From Dyadobacter soli (GTDB taxonomy: Bacteria > Bacteroidota > Bacteroidia > Cytophagales > Spirosomataceae), in the NCBI RefSeq assembly GCF_900101885.1, contig NZ_FNAN01000026.1, forward strand, positions 51,806 to 115,805: a stretch of DNA of 64,000 nt. The letters run 5' to 3'. Below are positions 39,592 to 49,644 of the stretch, one piece after another. Position numbers and translations under genes: made by a program. Under the pieces are notes generated by a model. It was not told the origin of the DNA, searched no databases, and saw only the letters and a program-made list of their open reading frames with translations. Numbering within the stretch: position 1 is the stretch's first letter; each line of letters begins with the position of its first letter.

Positions 39592-42500
39592 CTAGAAATT
39601 GAAACGCAAGCCACCGAGGAACGATTTAGCCACAGGGTAGGAGCCTTCGTCCACGCCCATGTGCGTATCCTGGTTGTTTTCGCCCGATCTTCTCAGGTTA
39701 ATATCCGGGTCAAGTCCTGTGTATTTCGTAAATGTGAACAGGTTTTGGCCCTGAACGTAGATTTGAGCTGATCCCAGTTTTACTTTTTTCAGCCAGGAAG
39801 AAGGCAGATTGAACGTGAGCTGGATGTTTTTCAAACGGAAGTAAGAGCCATCTTCCAGGAAGTAGGACGAAACCTGCTGGCTGGTAGCATCGCCTGAATT
39901 CAGACGGGGTAATTTCGCATCGTCTCCCGATTTTTTCCAGGAATCATATAACATCGTTTTCGAACGGTTGCCCTGGAATACGTTGAAATCCGTCCAGTAC
40001 TTCACATAATTGAAGATTTCGTTGCCCTGTACGCCTTGTCCGAATAAGGTCAGATCAAACCATTTCCAGCCTAAGCCAACATTGATACCGTAGTTGAAAT
40101 CGGGGTGTGGACTGCCGATAATGGTACGGTCGGCTGCGGTAATCACTCCGTCGCCATTCACATCGCGGAATTTGAAAGTACCTTCTCTTGTGTAGGACCC
40201 GAATTTCGGAGCAGCATCAGCCTCTGCCTGATTTTTGATCACCCCATCCACAAAGTAGCCGTAATAGCTTGCGATCGGCAGCCCTGCTTTTGAAGCAGAC
40301 ATTGCCGGCAGACGGGTAGTGAAACCGAAAATGGTCGCATTCGGGTCATTGTTCAGTTTCAGTACTTCATTTTTGTAATGCCCGAAGTTCACGCCGAACA
40401 TGTAGCTGAAATCACCTTTTTTGTCCCGGAAATTTACACCGAGATCGACCCCGCGGTTGCGCACTTCACCGATGTTACTGTAAGAGATCGTTCCGAAACC
40501 GGCTGTTCTTGGCACGGGGATTTGCGAAAGCATGTCGGTAGTAATGCGGTTGTAAAGGTCGAGCACCACTTCCAATTTGCTGTTGAACAGACTCGCATCA
40601 ATACCGATGTTGGTCGAAGTATTGGTTTCCCACTTGCCATTGGAATTACCAAACTGCACGAGGTCGAAGCCCCCTACGATCGACGTACCGGTACCGTTGA
40701 TGTCATAGCCGTTGTTCTGAGGATCGGCGGCATAGAGGGTGTAAGCATTGTAAACGTTAGGGATGAGCTGGTTACCGGTTTTACCCCAGCCGAAGCGAAC
40801 TTTCAAATCATCGACGAATTTAACCGGCTTCATGAATGCCAGCTCTGTCATACGCAATCCCAGCGAGAATGCGGGGAAGGTACCGTAGCGCTTGGCTTCC
40901 GCGAAGCGGGACGATCCGTCACGACGTAATGTAACGTCGGCAAGGATGAGCTCTTTAAATGAATAGTTGACCTTTCCGAACAACGAGAAGAGCGCGGTTT
41001 CTGTCGGGCCAGGGCCTGCATTGCTCAAACCGGCGGCTGAACCGGCATCGAGAAAGCGATAATCGAGATCGTCGAATGCAAATCCGCTCCGGCTTGCGCG
41101 GAACTCACCGGCGTAAGTTTTCACGGCTTCCGTACCTGCCAGCACGTTGAAGCTGTGTACGCCTACTGATTTGGCATAATTCAACGTGTTGAACCAGGTG
41201 TATGAACGGTCCACGTTATTGATCACGTTCAAACTGTTGGCGTTTCTTGCTTCCGCAGCTTCAATATCGCGGTGAAAATATTCCGAGCGGTTCGATTGGT
41301 TGTACTCGATACCAAGACTGGTGCGGGCGTACAGGCCAGGAAGGATGTCGATCTGCGCGAACACATTACCGAATGCGTGCGTACCTTTTGTCAGGTTGTC
41401 TTTTTCGCGGTACAGGCGGGCGAGCGGGTTGGGTGCGTTGCCAAGGTTACTACCACGGCTTCCTGCAAATCCGTTATAATCGGAGGTGTTGTTTCCGCCA
41501 AGTGCTCTCGGGCCACCTGTAATATCGAATACCGGGATGATCGGGTGTACCCGGATCGCGAACATGATCGGGTTACTTTCGTCGTTGTTGGTGATACCCT
41601 GTCTCTGGTCGTAGGAGAATGTAAAGTTTTCACCCACGGTGACGATGCCTTTTTTGAATTCGGTATTCGCACGCACCGAGTATCTTTTGTACTTCGTGTA
41701 TCTCAAAATACCGTTTTGTTGAAAGTAGTTGGCCGACAGCGCATATTTAGCTACGTCCGAGCCGCCGGAAGCGCCGATTTGATAGTTTGAAATTGACGCC
41801 GGGTCAAAGATAACGTCCTGCCAATCGGTACCTTCCTTGTTAGCCTTGGTAATGTTGAATGCAGTTTTGCCAAGCGCGGGGTCAGCGATGTCGTTGGTGT
41901 AGGTGTAGCTGGCTGGCAGTGTCTCATTGGGGTCATTCGGATTCTTAAAGTAGTAGTTCGGGTAAATGTAATCTGCGATCGTCTGGTTACCCTGTTCATC
42001 GAATTTGTATTGGGCGGAAGGCGATGTTACCGAAGGGTTTTTACCCGCACCGAGATCAGCTTCGTAAAGGTATTGGCCCAATTCCCTGGTATTAAGAAGA
42101 TCCAGCATCTTGCCGGGGCGCTGGGTACCGGTATAGAAGTCGAAAGTAATGTTCGGCGCACCGGTTTTACCTTTTTTAGTAGTGATAATTACCACCCCAT
42201 TGGCCGCGCGAGCACCGTAAATGGATGCCGCGGAAGCGTCTTTCAGTACCTGCATCGACTCGATGTCGTTCGGGTTGATCTGGTTCAATGTACCCTGGGT
42301 AGGCACGCCGTCGATCACGTACAGCGGGCTGTTGTTGTTGATCGAGCCGAAACCGCGGATACGCACCATGGTACCACCACCGGGTGAGTTGTCATTTCCG
42401 ACGGTAACCCCGGACGCCCGTCCTTGCAGCATTTGCGTAACGCTGGCAGTAGGAACAGAGGTGAGTTCTTTGGGGTTAATCACCGTTACAGCACCGGTAA

Positions 42501-42873
42501 TGTCTTTTTTGCGCTGTGCCGCATAACCGGTTACCACCACTTCGCTCAGGTTCTTGATGTCGTCTTCCATCGCCACGTCGATGGTGGTCTGGTTGCCGAC
42601 GGGTATTTCCTTTTTAATCAAACCGATAGAGGAAAAAACGAGAATGGCGCCGGAGCCTTTCGCTTCGATGGCGTAGACGCCGTCTGCATCGGTTACCGTA
42701 CCGACATTCGTTCCTTTCAGTTGCACGTTCACACCGGGAATGCCGGTTCCATCAGCAGAGGAGGTTACTTTACCCTTGACCTGATGATCCTGGGCGTGAG
42801 ATAAATGTGCTGCTATTGCAAACAGCATAATCATGACACCCCGGAAAAGCGGGACTAGTAAATGTTTGTTCAT
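39592..42873 (-). CDS. SusC/RagA-type TonB-dependent transporter
   Basis: This protein of about 1093 aa has a signal peptide (residues 1-28, ending AHLSHAQ), a carboxypeptidase-regulatory-like domain (about 32-108, GIPGVNVQLKGTNVGTVTDA), the TonB-box-like LSEVVVTGYAAQRKKDITGA (about 112-131), a plug (about 130-245, MLQGRASGVTVGNDNSPGGG, LYVIDGVPTQGTLNQI, VLKDASAASIYGARAANGVV) and a barrel ending FLGGLRFNF. It imports the ligand bound by the SusD downstream. I place the start at the ATG at 42873. A LacI-type operator lies about 150 bp upstream, which points to a sugar ligand (inference). Confidence 0.95.
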   Translation of the reverse strand: MNKHLLVPLFRGVMIMLFAIAAHLSHAQDHQVKGKVTSSADGTGIPGVNVQLKGTNVGTVTDADGVYAIEAKGSGAILVFSSIGLIKKEIPVGNQTTIDVAMEDDIKNLSEVVVTGYAAQRKKDITGAVTVINPKELTSVPTASVTQMLQGRASGVTVGNDNSPGGGTMVRIRGFGSINNNSPLYVIDGVPTQGTLNQINPNDIESMQVLKDASAASIYGARAANGVVIITTKKGKTGAPNITFDFYTGTQRPGKMLDLLNTRELGQYLYEADLGAGKNPSVTSPSAQYKFDEQGNQTIADYIYPNYYFKNPNDPNETLPASYTYTNDIADPALGKTAFNITKANKEGTDWQDVIFDPASISNYQIGASGGSDVAKYALSANYFQQNGILRYTKYKRYSVRANTEFKKGIVTVGENFTFSYDQRQGITNNDESNPIMFAIRVHPIIPVFDITGGPRALGGNNTSDYNGFAGSRGSNLGNAPNPLARLYREKDNLTKGTHAFGNVFAQIDILPGLYARTSLGIEYNQSNRSEYFHRDIEAAEARNANSLNVINNVDRSYTWFNTLNYAKSVGVHSFNVLAGTEAVKTYAGEFRASRSGFAFDDLDYRFLDAGSAAGLSNAGPGPTETALFSLFGKVNYSFKELILADVTLRRDGSSRFAEAKRYGTFPAFSLGLRMTELAFMKPVKFVDDLKVRFGWGKTGNQLIPNVYNAYTLYAADPQNNGYDINGTGTSIVGGFDLVQFGNSNGKWETNTSTNIGIDASLFNSKLEVVLDLYNRITTDMLSQIPVPRTAGFGTISYSNIGEVRNRGVDLGVNFRDKKGDFSYMFGVNFGHYKNEVLKLNNDPNATIFGFTTRLPAMSASKAGLPIASYYGYFVDGVIKNQAEADAAPKFGSYTREGTFKFRDVNGDGVITAADRTIIGSPHPDFNYGINVGLGWKWFDLTLFGQGVQGNEIFNYVKYWTDFNVFQGNRSKTMLYDSWKKSGDDAKLPRLNSGDATSQQVSSYFLEDGSYFRLKNIQLTFNLPSSWLKKVKLGSAQIYVQGQNLFTFTKYTGLDPDINLRRSGENNQDTHMGVDEGSYPVAKSFLGGLRFNF

Positions 42874-43025
42874 AAATTGATTAGGGGATGATGTTAAAAA
42901 TGTATTACTAAATGTCAATATACTGTTAAAAATTGAAAATTGACCGTCAAAATTGGTAATATTTTTATAATTAATATAAATCAAATAGTGGTTACAAAAT
43001 ATTTAATCTTCGAAAAGTCTTATTA

Positions 43026-43039
43026 TGCAATCGTTTGCA
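43026..43039. promoter_or_regulatory. LacI/GalR-type operator
   Basis: TGCAATCGTTTGCA fits the LacI-family palindrome TGnAAnCGnTTnCA (read from the minus strand TGCAAACGATTGCA) with the central CG. It lies 152 bp from susC and 148 bp from uvrA. No LacI-type gene is in the window. Confidence 0.6.
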
Positions 43040-43122
43040 ACCGTCATTTTTTCTTGGAAAGAATCAATCCATTTACGGTATACGCATCAAGCTGAGGGAG
43101 AGAAAATTTGCAACTCAAAGTG

Positions 43123-43130
43123 TATTTTTG
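43123..43130 (+). promoter_or_regulatory. Candidate -7 element of uvrA
   Basis: TATTTTTG fits TAnnTTTG; the leader to the TTG start would be about 53 nt. A TTTG occurs upstream but only 12 nt away. Confidence 0.4.
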
Positions 43131-43187
43131 TGGTTAACTGAATTACAGCTTCATTAACAGACTAACTCACAAACTATCATCAGGACT

Positions 43188-46040
43188 TTGGAATATTTAA
43201 ATGGCCTTGAAGTGGCAGAACAGGACCTCATCGAGGTACAAGGCGCCCGCGAACACAATCTCAAAAACATCGACGTAGCTATCCCACGCAACAAACTCGT
43301 GGTAGTGACCGGTATCAGCGGCAGCGGCAAGTCGTCGCTCGCATTCGATACCATCTATGCGGAAGGCCAGCGCAGGTACATGGAAAGTTTCTCTTCCTAC
43401 GCGCGCGGCTTCATCGGTGAAATGGAACGGCCGGATGTAGATAAGATCAGCGGCCTTTCGCCGGTGATCAGCATCGAGCAAAAGACGACTTCACGCAACC
43501 CGCGCTCGACCGTGGGCACGGTAACGGAAATCTACGACTTCCTGCGCCTGCTCTACGCACGTGCGGGCGAGGCGTACTCGTACGTGACGGGTCGGCGGAT
43601 GATCAAGCAATCGCAGGACCAGATCGTGAACCAGCTCATGACCCAGTTTTTGGGACAAAAAATCGTGTTGCTGGCGCCGGCGGTGAAAGGCCGGAAAGGG
43701 CATTACCGCGAGCTTTTCGTGCAGATCGCCCGGTTAGGATATACCAAAGTCCGCGTCGACGGGGAGGTGCAGGACATTATGCCCAAAATGCAGCTCGACC
43801 GTTACAAGGTCCACGACATCGAAATTGTGATTGATCGTGTGATTCCCAAAAAGGAAGAAGAAGATTCGCAGTCGCGGTACCGGATGAGCCAGTCGGTGGC
43901 GACGGCCATTAAGCAGGGTAAGGGCGCATTGATGGTGCTGGATGCGAAAGGCAATACCTATTATTTCTCTCAAAACCTGATGGACCCGGAGTCGGGGATC
44001 AGCTACGACGATCCCGCCCCGAATGCATTCTCGTTCAACTCGCCGTACGGCTGGTGCCCTACCTGCCAGGGCCTGGGCATTATCGAGGAGATTACAGAGG
44101 ATTCGATCATCCCCGACAAATCGCTGAGCATTAGTCGCGGAGGTATCGCGCCGATGGGCGAGTACCGCGAGGCGTGGATATTCAAGCAATTGGAGGTTTT
44201 ACTTAAGAAATACAAAATCACACTTACGACCCCGCTCGAAAAATTCCCCGAGGAAGCATTGAAGCTTGTGCTTTACGGGAGCGAAGAGGCTGTTCCGGTG
44301 CCATCGAAGAAATATCCGGGCACCGAATGGGAAACCAAGTTCGACGGGATCATCAACTTTTTGAAAAGACAGCAGGAGTCGGGTAACGAGAAGATTCAGG
44401 ATTGGCTGAAAGATTTCATGGTAACCCAAACCTGCCCCGAATGCAAAGGCAAGCGCCTGCGGAAGGAGTCGTTGCATTTTAAAATAGATAAAAAAGACAT
44501 TGCCGAGCTCGCCGACAGCGATATCCGCGAGCTGGCCGAATGGCTGGTAGGCCTCGAAGACCGCCTGGAAGAAAAGCAGCGCGTGATCGGCCACGAGGTA
44601 TTGAAAGAGATCCGTAAGCGCGTAGGGTTTATGCTCGATGTAGGATTGGATTACCTGACCTTGAACCGCGCATTGCGGACATTGTCAGGAGGTGAAGCAC
44701 AGCGTATTCGCCTCGCGACACAGATTGGGACGCAGCTGACGGGCGTACTCTATATTATGGATGAGCCGAGCATCGGCCTACACCAGCGCGACAATGTCCG
44801 GCTCATCAACTCCCTGAAAAGCCTCCGCGACCTCGGTAACACGGTTCTCGTGGTGGAGCACGACAAGGACATGATGCTCGCCTCCGATTACATTCTCGAC
44901 ATTGGTCCGGGTGCCGGTCGTCATGGCGGAAGCGTTGTAGGAGCCGGTACTCCGGAGAAATTTCTGCAAAATGGCTCGCTAACAGCGGATTATCTTGCTG
45001 GCAGAGAGGCGATCGAGGTTCCGAAAAAGCGCCGGAAAGGCAAAGGCGAATCCATTACGCTGAAAGGTTGTACAGGGCATAACCTCAAAAACGTCTCCGT
45101 TTCGATTCCGCTGGGAACGATGATCTGCGTCACCGGCGTGAGCGGCAGCGGTAAATCGTCGCTGATCCACGAAACGCTGTTTCCGCTATTGAACCAGCAT
45201 TTTTACAAATCGAGGAGGGAGCCGCTTCCTTACAAATCCATTGAGGGACTCGAATTTATCGATAAGGTGATCGAGGTAGACCAGTCGCCCATTGGCCGGA
45301 CACCGCGCTCGAACCCGGCGACTTATACCAATCTCTTCACGGACATTCGTACGCTTTTCGCGGAGCTGCCCGAGGCGAAAATCCGTGGTTATAAGCCTGG
45401 GCGCTTCTCATTCAATGTGAAAGGCGGTCGTTGCGAGGATTGCGAAGGCGCGGGTATGAAGAAAATCGAAATGGACTTCCTGCCCGATGTGCACGTGAAC
45501 TGTGAAACCTGCAAAGGCAAACGTTTCAACCGCGAAACATTGGAAGTGCGTTTCAAAGGCAAATCCATCGCGGATATATTGGATATGACTGTGGAATCCG
45601 CATTGGAATTCTTCGAAAATCAGCCGAGACTGTTGCGCAAAGTTCAGACTTTGAATGATGTCGGTTTGGGCTACATTACCCTCGGCCAGCATGCCACTAC
45701 ATTATCAGGCGGTGAAGCGCAGCGTGTGAAGTTGTCGGAAGAATTATCAAAACGCGACACCGGTAAGACCTTGTACATTCTCGACGAACCTACCACCGGT
45801 TTGCATTTTCAGGACATTCGCCATTTGCTGAATGTGTTGAACAAACTGGTGGAAAAAGGAAATACAGTCCTCATTATCGAACATAACCTGGATGTGATCA
45901 AGGTCGCGGACTACATTATCGACGTTGGTCCCGAAGGCGGTGCCATGGGAGGCCGCATTATCGCGGAAGGAACGCCGGAGAAGGTAGCAAAAGTGAAAGG
46001 TAGTTTTACCGGTTACTTCCTAAAAGAGGAATTAAAATAA
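43188..46040 (+). CDS. uvrA: Excinuclease ABC subunit A
   Basis: This 950-aa UvrA is the damage-recognising ATPase of nucleotide excision repair. It contains two ABC modules. The first Walker A is VVVTGISGSGKSSLAFDTIY (about residues 38-57) and the second CVTGVSGSGKSSLIHETLF (about 646-664). Signature motifs LSGGEAQRIRLA (about 502) and LSGGEAQRVKLSEEL (about 839), Walker B LYIMDEPSIGLH and LYILDEPTTGLH, and zinc-finger pairs WCPTCQG, TCPECKG, RCEDCEG and NCETCKG are all present. The UvrB-binding region is present, so it is UvrA and not the short UvrA2. The start is TTG, since no in-frame ATG lies near. Confidence 0.96.
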   Translation: MEYLNGLEVAEQDLIEVQGAREHNLKNIDVAIPRNKLVVVTGISGSGKSSLAFDTIYAEGQRRYMESFSSYARGFIGEMERPDVDKISGLSPVISIEQKTTSRNPRSTVGTVTEIYDFLRLLYARAGEAYSYVTGRRMIKQSQDQIVNQLMTQFLGQKIVLLAPAVKGRKGHYRELFVQIARLGYTKVRVDGEVQDIMPKMQLDRYKVHDIEIVIDRVIPKKEEEDSQSRYRMSQSVATAIKQGKGALMVLDAKGNTYYFSQNLMDPESGISYDDPAPNAFSFNSPYGWCPTCQGLGIIEEITEDSIIPDKSLSISRGGIAPMGEYREAWIFKQLEVLLKKYKITLTTPLEKFPEEALKLVLYGSEEAVPVPSKKYPGTEWETKFDGIINFLKRQQESGNEKIQDWLKDFMVTQTCPECKGKRLRKESLHFKIDKKDIAELADSDIRELAEWLVGLEDRLEEKQRVIGHEVLKEIRKRVGFMLDVGLDYLTLNRALRTLSGGEAQRIRLATQIGTQLTGVLYIMDEPSIGLHQRDNVRLINSLKSLRDLGNTVLVVEHDKDMMLASDYILDIGPGAGRHGGSVVGAGTPEKFLQNGSLTADYLAGREAIEVPKKRRKGKGESITLKGCTGHNLKNVSVSIPLGTMICVTGVSGSGKSSLIHETLFPLLNQHFYKSRREPLPYKSIEGLEFIDKVIEVDQSPIGRTPRSNPATYTNLFTDIRTLFAELPEAKIRGYKPGRFSFNVKGGRCEDCEGAGMKKIEMDFLPDVHVNCETCKGKRFNRETLEVRFKGKSIADILDMTVESALEFFENQPRLLRKVQTLNDVGLGYITLGQHATTLSGGEAQRVKLSEELSKRDTGKTLYILDEPTTGLHFQDIRHLLNVLNKLVEKGNTVLIIEHNLDVIKVADYIIDVGPEGGAMGGRIIAEGTPEKVAKVKGSFTGYFLKEELK

Positions 46041-46053
46041 TAGCATTCCTGGC

Positions 46054-46099
46054 ATAGAAAAACACCCTGCACTACTCGAAATGCAGGGTGTTTTTCTAT
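46054..46099. terminator. Strong bidirectional terminator after uvrA
   Basis: Perfect 18-bp arms ATAGAAAAACACCCTGCA and TGCAGGGTGTTTTTCTAT surround a 10-nt loop, with A and T tracts suited to both directions. Confidence 0.9.
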
Positions 46100-47470
46100 T
46101 TAACGTATTTCTATTTTATCCCAGAATGGTAAGGATTCCGACTTGTCGGGATAGGTGAGCCGGGCTTCATAAGAACCGGAAGGAAGGTCGGCGGGAATGG
46201 CATATTGCCCGAAGTAAGCCTTGAAGCTGCCGTCCGCGTAGGATGGATCTGCCTTCGCGACAGCCTTGATCGTGATAGTTTTTCCGGCGTTTTTAAGTTG
46301 TAAATCAGGTAGTTCCTGGTAGGGGTCGAAGGCGGCGTACATTCTGCCGAGAACTGCCGGGAACGGATTCACGTAGATGGGCTGGCCTTTTTCAGCGACT
46401 ATCCTTTTGATCTTGGCATGGATGGCACCGTTGATGACGTAGTCATTCTGTATAACCCAAACGTGACCGATCGCCTTCTCCGTCTCGTTTCGGGCAATGA
46501 CGCGCACCAGCGATTTAATCAGCGTGTCGTTTTCAAAAATATTCACTTTGTAAGACCCGTCGGGAATGCTCGACGGAATGGTGCAATTGAGCACGGCGGT
46601 GTCGCCGAAAGTTGCAGGGAACTTAACGGCATTCGAGAGAAAATCGCTCTCTATCGTTACTTCGTATCGGGATTTTGCGGAAAATCCTGCGCCCGTGATA
46701 GTGGTTGCCTTTCCAACCGGCGCCGCCGTAAGCAGCAGACTTTCCGCGAACAAATACACCGACGACCGGATGACTGGCAGAAGCTTCCTGTTTCTGGCCA
46801 GCTCGTAGCTTTTGTCGCCGTACCGGAGCACCACGCCCAGCTGATTGGATTTTTCAAATTGACTGGCATTTTCAAAATAAATCGCGTTGAGCCACGTGCC
46901 TCCCGGAATTTCTTTACCACTACCCCCGTCGGTGAGTGAGGCCGTTAGTTTCATTTCTGCGCCAGGGCTTTCCGGAACTGTCCCAATGCCGGTGAGGAGG
47001 TTGCACGAAATCCCCAATCCACCGGAATTTGAAAGTCGGAATTCTTCGTCGCCGTCGATCGTAGCCTTTAATGGGCCGGAGTGTTTTACGTAAAATTCGT
47101 AGGATTTGGTGTGCCCGGTAGCCGTGGTGATTGGCAGATTTAATGGCAGTTTGTTCTTATAGGCAAAGGCAATCAACGATTTCGAGGTCGTATTGCTCCA
47201 TTCGAGGCGGGTGCCGGGATATAGTTTAAATTGAATGCCGATTTCATCGGCTGAGTAATTCGCCTGAAGGGTAATCTGGTATACTCGTCGTGCAGAGTCG
47301 AATTCGATTTTTTCTGCGCCCTGAATTTCGATGTTTTGAATGAATGTCGGATCGGTCAGCGGAGTGACTACGATTTCTTCCGGCTCGGGGCCTGGCGTGT
47401 CCTTTTCTTTTTTCTTACATGCGACGAAAATCGCCGTCGAGACGAAAAACAGTAGGAGCAGTTTTTTCAT
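46100..47470 (-). CDS. Putative cell-surface lipoprotein of unknown function
   Basis: This 456-aa protein has a lipoprotein signal (MKKLLLLFFVSTAIFVACKK, Cys about residue 18) followed by a charged KKKEKDTPGPEPEE spacer. The body is rich in beta-strand patterns and looks like a chain of immunoglobulin-like repeats. An IPT/TIG-like block at about 250-320 (KATTITGAGFS, then DGSYKVNIFENDTLIK) and another C-terminal unit (DLPSGSYEARLTYPDKSES) are seen. No catalytic motif is visible. Its 3' end lies inside the uvrA terminator. I cannot assign a role beyond surface or periplasmic binding. Confidence 0.75.
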   Translation of the reverse strand: MKKLLLLFFVSTAIFVACKKKEKDTPGPEPEEIVVTPLTDPTFIQNIEIQGAEKIEFDSARRVYQITLQANYSADEIGIQFKLYPGTRLEWSNTTSKSLIAFAYKNKLPLNLPITTATGHTKSYEFYVKHSGPLKATIDGDEEFRLSNSGGLGISCNLLTGIGTVPESPGAEMKLTASLTDGGSGKEIPGGTWLNAIYFENASQFEKSNQLGVVLRYGDKSYELARNRKLLPVIRSSVYLFAESLLLTAAPVGKATTITGAGFSAKSRYEVTIESDFLSNAVKFPATFGDTAVLNCTIPSSIPDGSYKVNIFENDTLIKSLVRVIARNETEKAIGHVWVIQNDYVINGAIHAKIKRIVAEKGQPIYVNPFPAVLGRMYAAFDPYQELPDLQLKNAGKTITIKAVAKADPSYADGSFKAYFGQYAIPADLPSGSYEARLTYPDKSESLPFWDKIEIR

Positions 47471-47537
47471 GAAAATAATGTGTTAATGGCTGATAGATCG
47501 GTAATCGGCCATTAATGTACACAAAATTCACTTTCAG

Positions 47538-48275
47538 TTACATCCACTTGCTCAAAAACTGGTTGAATGCCTCCTTGTACTGATCACTCACAGGAATGGA
47601 CGTCGCGCCGATTTGAATGGTATTCCGGGTCACGGCGCTGATCTTGTCGAGGTTTACAATGAACGACCGGTGTACACGCATGAACTTGGAAGGCGGTAAT
47701 TTTTCTTCCAGGGCTTTCAGGCTCGTGAGGGAAAGGATCGGTTTCGGGTCGGATTTGAGGTGGACTTTGACGTAATCTTTGAGTCCCTCCGTGTACAAAA
47801 TGTCATCGTAGGCGATCCGTACCAGCTGGTATTCCACTTTCAGGAACAGGTACTCGTCCTTAGGTTCCGAAGAACCGGCCGACGAGGCCTTTTGCACCAG
47901 CTCCACGTATGCCTGCGCTTTCGATGCGGCACGGAGGAACTCTTCGTAGTTAAAGGGTTTTAGGAGATAGTCAATGGCGTCTACGCGAAAACCATCGAGT
48001 GCGTATTGGTTGAATGCGGTTGTAAAAATGATCCTCGGTGCCTTGCTTCCGGCTTTTTCAAGCACCCTTGCGAGTTCGATACCCGTCAGGTCCGGCATTT
48101 GAATATCCAGAAAAATGACGTCGATAGGCTTGCTGTTGATCACCTGTAATGCTTCGACAGCGCTGGAATAGCGGCCTGCCAGGTTCAGAAACGGCGTTTT
48201 TTCAATAAAAGCACAAACCAGTCCGAGCGCCAGCGGCTCGTCGTCGACGGCAATGCATTCCAATGTCACGCTCAT
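47538..48275 (-). CDS. LytTR-type response regulator
   Basis: This 245-aa regulator has a receiver domain (about residues 4-120) with the acidic pair DDE (11-13), the phosphorylated Asp in FLDIQMP (Asp57) and Lys106 in LLKPFN. A LytTR DNA-binding domain follows (about 145-245), with LKDYVKVHL, FMRVHRSFIVNLDKI and a closing IPVSDQYKEAFNQFL. It starts inside the stop codon of the upstream histidine kinase gene (ATGA), so the two are one unit. The divergent outer-membrane barrel gene is a candidate target (inference from position). Confidence 0.95.
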   Translation of the reverse strand: MSVTLECIAVDDEPLALGLVCAFIEKTPFLNLAGRYSSAVEALQVINSKPIDVIFLDIQMPDLTGIELARVLEKAGSKAPRIIFTTAFNQYALDGFRVDAIDYLLKPFNYEEFLRAASKAQAYVELVQKASSAGSSEPKDEYLFLKVEYQLVRIAYDDILYTEGLKDYVKVHLKSDPKPILSLTSLKALEEKLPPSKFMRVHRSFIVNLDKISAVTRNTIQIGATSIPVSDQYKEAFNQFLSKWM

Positions 48276-49342
48276 GCCGTTTCCAGTTCCAGGTGTACTT
48301 CAAATTCCCGTTCCTCTTTATTCTCGTTTACTTCCAGCTGGTACTTGCCGGGATAAAGCAGGTCGAGGCGGCGCTGGGTGTTGGCAAGGCCGATGCCGTT
48401 GCTTTCGTCCAGAATGGCCCTTTTGTCGGTAAAGAGTGTGTTTTTTACTTCTACAAAAATCTTGTGGCCTTCCTGGCGGATCTGAATGTCGATCCGGCTC
48501 GGCTGTACGGCGCTTACGCCGTGTTTGAATGCATTTTCGATAAAGGGTAGGAATAGCATTGGGGCAATGGAAACGTCGTGAAGCGGATTAGGCGGGTCGA
48601 GGTGCACGGTTACCTTATCGGTCAGGCGCAGCTGCATCAGTTGAATATAATCCTGTGCAAATGCGATTTCCTGGCTCAGCAGCACGGTTCCGTGCTGGGT
48701 TTCGTACAACACGTAGCGCATCATACGCGAGAGCTTGTGCAATGCTTCACGCGCGGCTTCCACGTCGATCACAGTGAGTGCATAAATGTTATTCAGGGTA
48801 TTGAAAAAGAAATGCGGGTTGATTTGCGCTTTCAGGAACGAGAGCTCGGAGTTGATCTTCTCCTTTTCAAGGTTCTGACGGTACTGCTTGTCGAGCTGGG
48901 CAGTGCGCACGGCTGCGACGCTGGTGCTGAGCCCGATGATCATCAATGCAGTCAGCAATGCAAAGTAATCGAGGCGGTCGTGGCGTTTTTTATCGCCATT
49001 CGTTTCGCGGGCCAGTTTGAATGCACGGTCCATTTGCTCGCCGTGGTTGATCGCGATCTTCACCTGCTCAGTAATCACGGCCAGCATTACCACCGACACG
49101 ATATTGAAGAGAATAAACCGCGAGTACTTGTTTTTGGCAAGGAATTTGGGGAACCAGATATAATAGTTGAGATAGAATATCGTGATGAGCAGCGAGAACA
49201 AAACGGCCTGTTTTACCCAGAAGCTCACAGGGAATTCAATCTGCCAGCTCAGGGGTTGCCACATCAAGAATAAAGCCAGAAAACTCCATCCAAGTAAATG
49301 GAGGAATAACGGGGGGTATTTCCGGGCAACACGCGTATCCAT
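48272..49342 (-). CDS. LytS-type sensor histidine kinase
   Basis: This 356-aa kinase has four membrane helices (about residues 12-30, 43-63, 76-96 and 126-146) with little periplasmic sequence. A coiled linker follows, then the His_kinase block with the phosphorylated His in KAQINPHFFFNTLNNIYAL (His177). The HATPase part contains MLFLPFIENAFKHGV (N-box, about 266-280) and NGIGLANTQRRLDLLY (G-box). This kind pairs with LytTR regulators. It senses an unknown signal, probably in or at the membrane. Confidence 0.93.
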   Translation of the reverse strand: MDTRVARKYPPLFLHLLGWSFLALFLMWQPLSWQIEFPVSFWVKQAVLFSLLITIFYLNYYIWFPKFLAKNKYSRFILFNIVSVVMLAVITEQVKIAINHGEQMDRAFKLARETNGDKKRHDRLDYFALLTALMIIGLSTSVAAVRTAQLDKQYRQNLEKEKINSELSFLKAQINPHFFFNTLNNIYALTVIDVEAAREALHKLSRMMRYVLYETQHGTVLLSQEIAFAQDYIQLMQLRLTDKVTVHLDPPNPLHDVSIAPMLFLPFIENAFKHGVSAVQPSRIDIQIRQEGHKIFVEVKNTLFTDKRAILDESNGIGLANTQRRLDLLYPGKYQLEVNENKEEREFEVHLELETA

Positions 49343-49644
49343 TTAGCAATTAGTTAGTTTCAATGTGATTTGAACGCAACACATCACTGCAATCTTACGC
49401 GGAATTTATGAAATCACCTATTTCAATCGATCAAACTACCCCCAAATACCGACCGGCGGCTCATCGCAATCTATCAACAGCCTTCTGAGATGGAGCACAC
49501 GGAATTGTCTGTCATTTACAGGGATATATCGTCCGAAAGTGCCCTTTGATCGGTACATCTTTCCTATCCATCTATTCCTTTTTTTTCACCGGATTATACC
49601 TTGTTATTTTGAAATTCGAAAAGTACACTTTTAAAACCCAAACC
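49343..49644. other. Divergent gap between the kinase and the barrel gene
   Basis: About 300 bp between divergent starts. I see no exact TAnnTTTG with a spaced -33 box on either strand and no clear LytTR direct repeat, although such regulators bind repeats about 10 nt apart. No gene is seen. Confidence 0.4.

Larger units (their letters stand above)
42874..43187. other. Divergent regulatory gap between susC and uvrA
   Basis: These 314 bp hold a LacI-type palindrome in the middle (43026-43039), a TAnnTTTG on the uvrA side and an AT-rich susC-proximal half without a clean promoter match. No gene is seen. Confidence 0.6.

Noticed and set aside
43201..43250. ATG at 43201 as the uvrA start
   Set aside because: It is in another frame; the uvrA frame has only the TTG at 43188 near the family's N-terminus.
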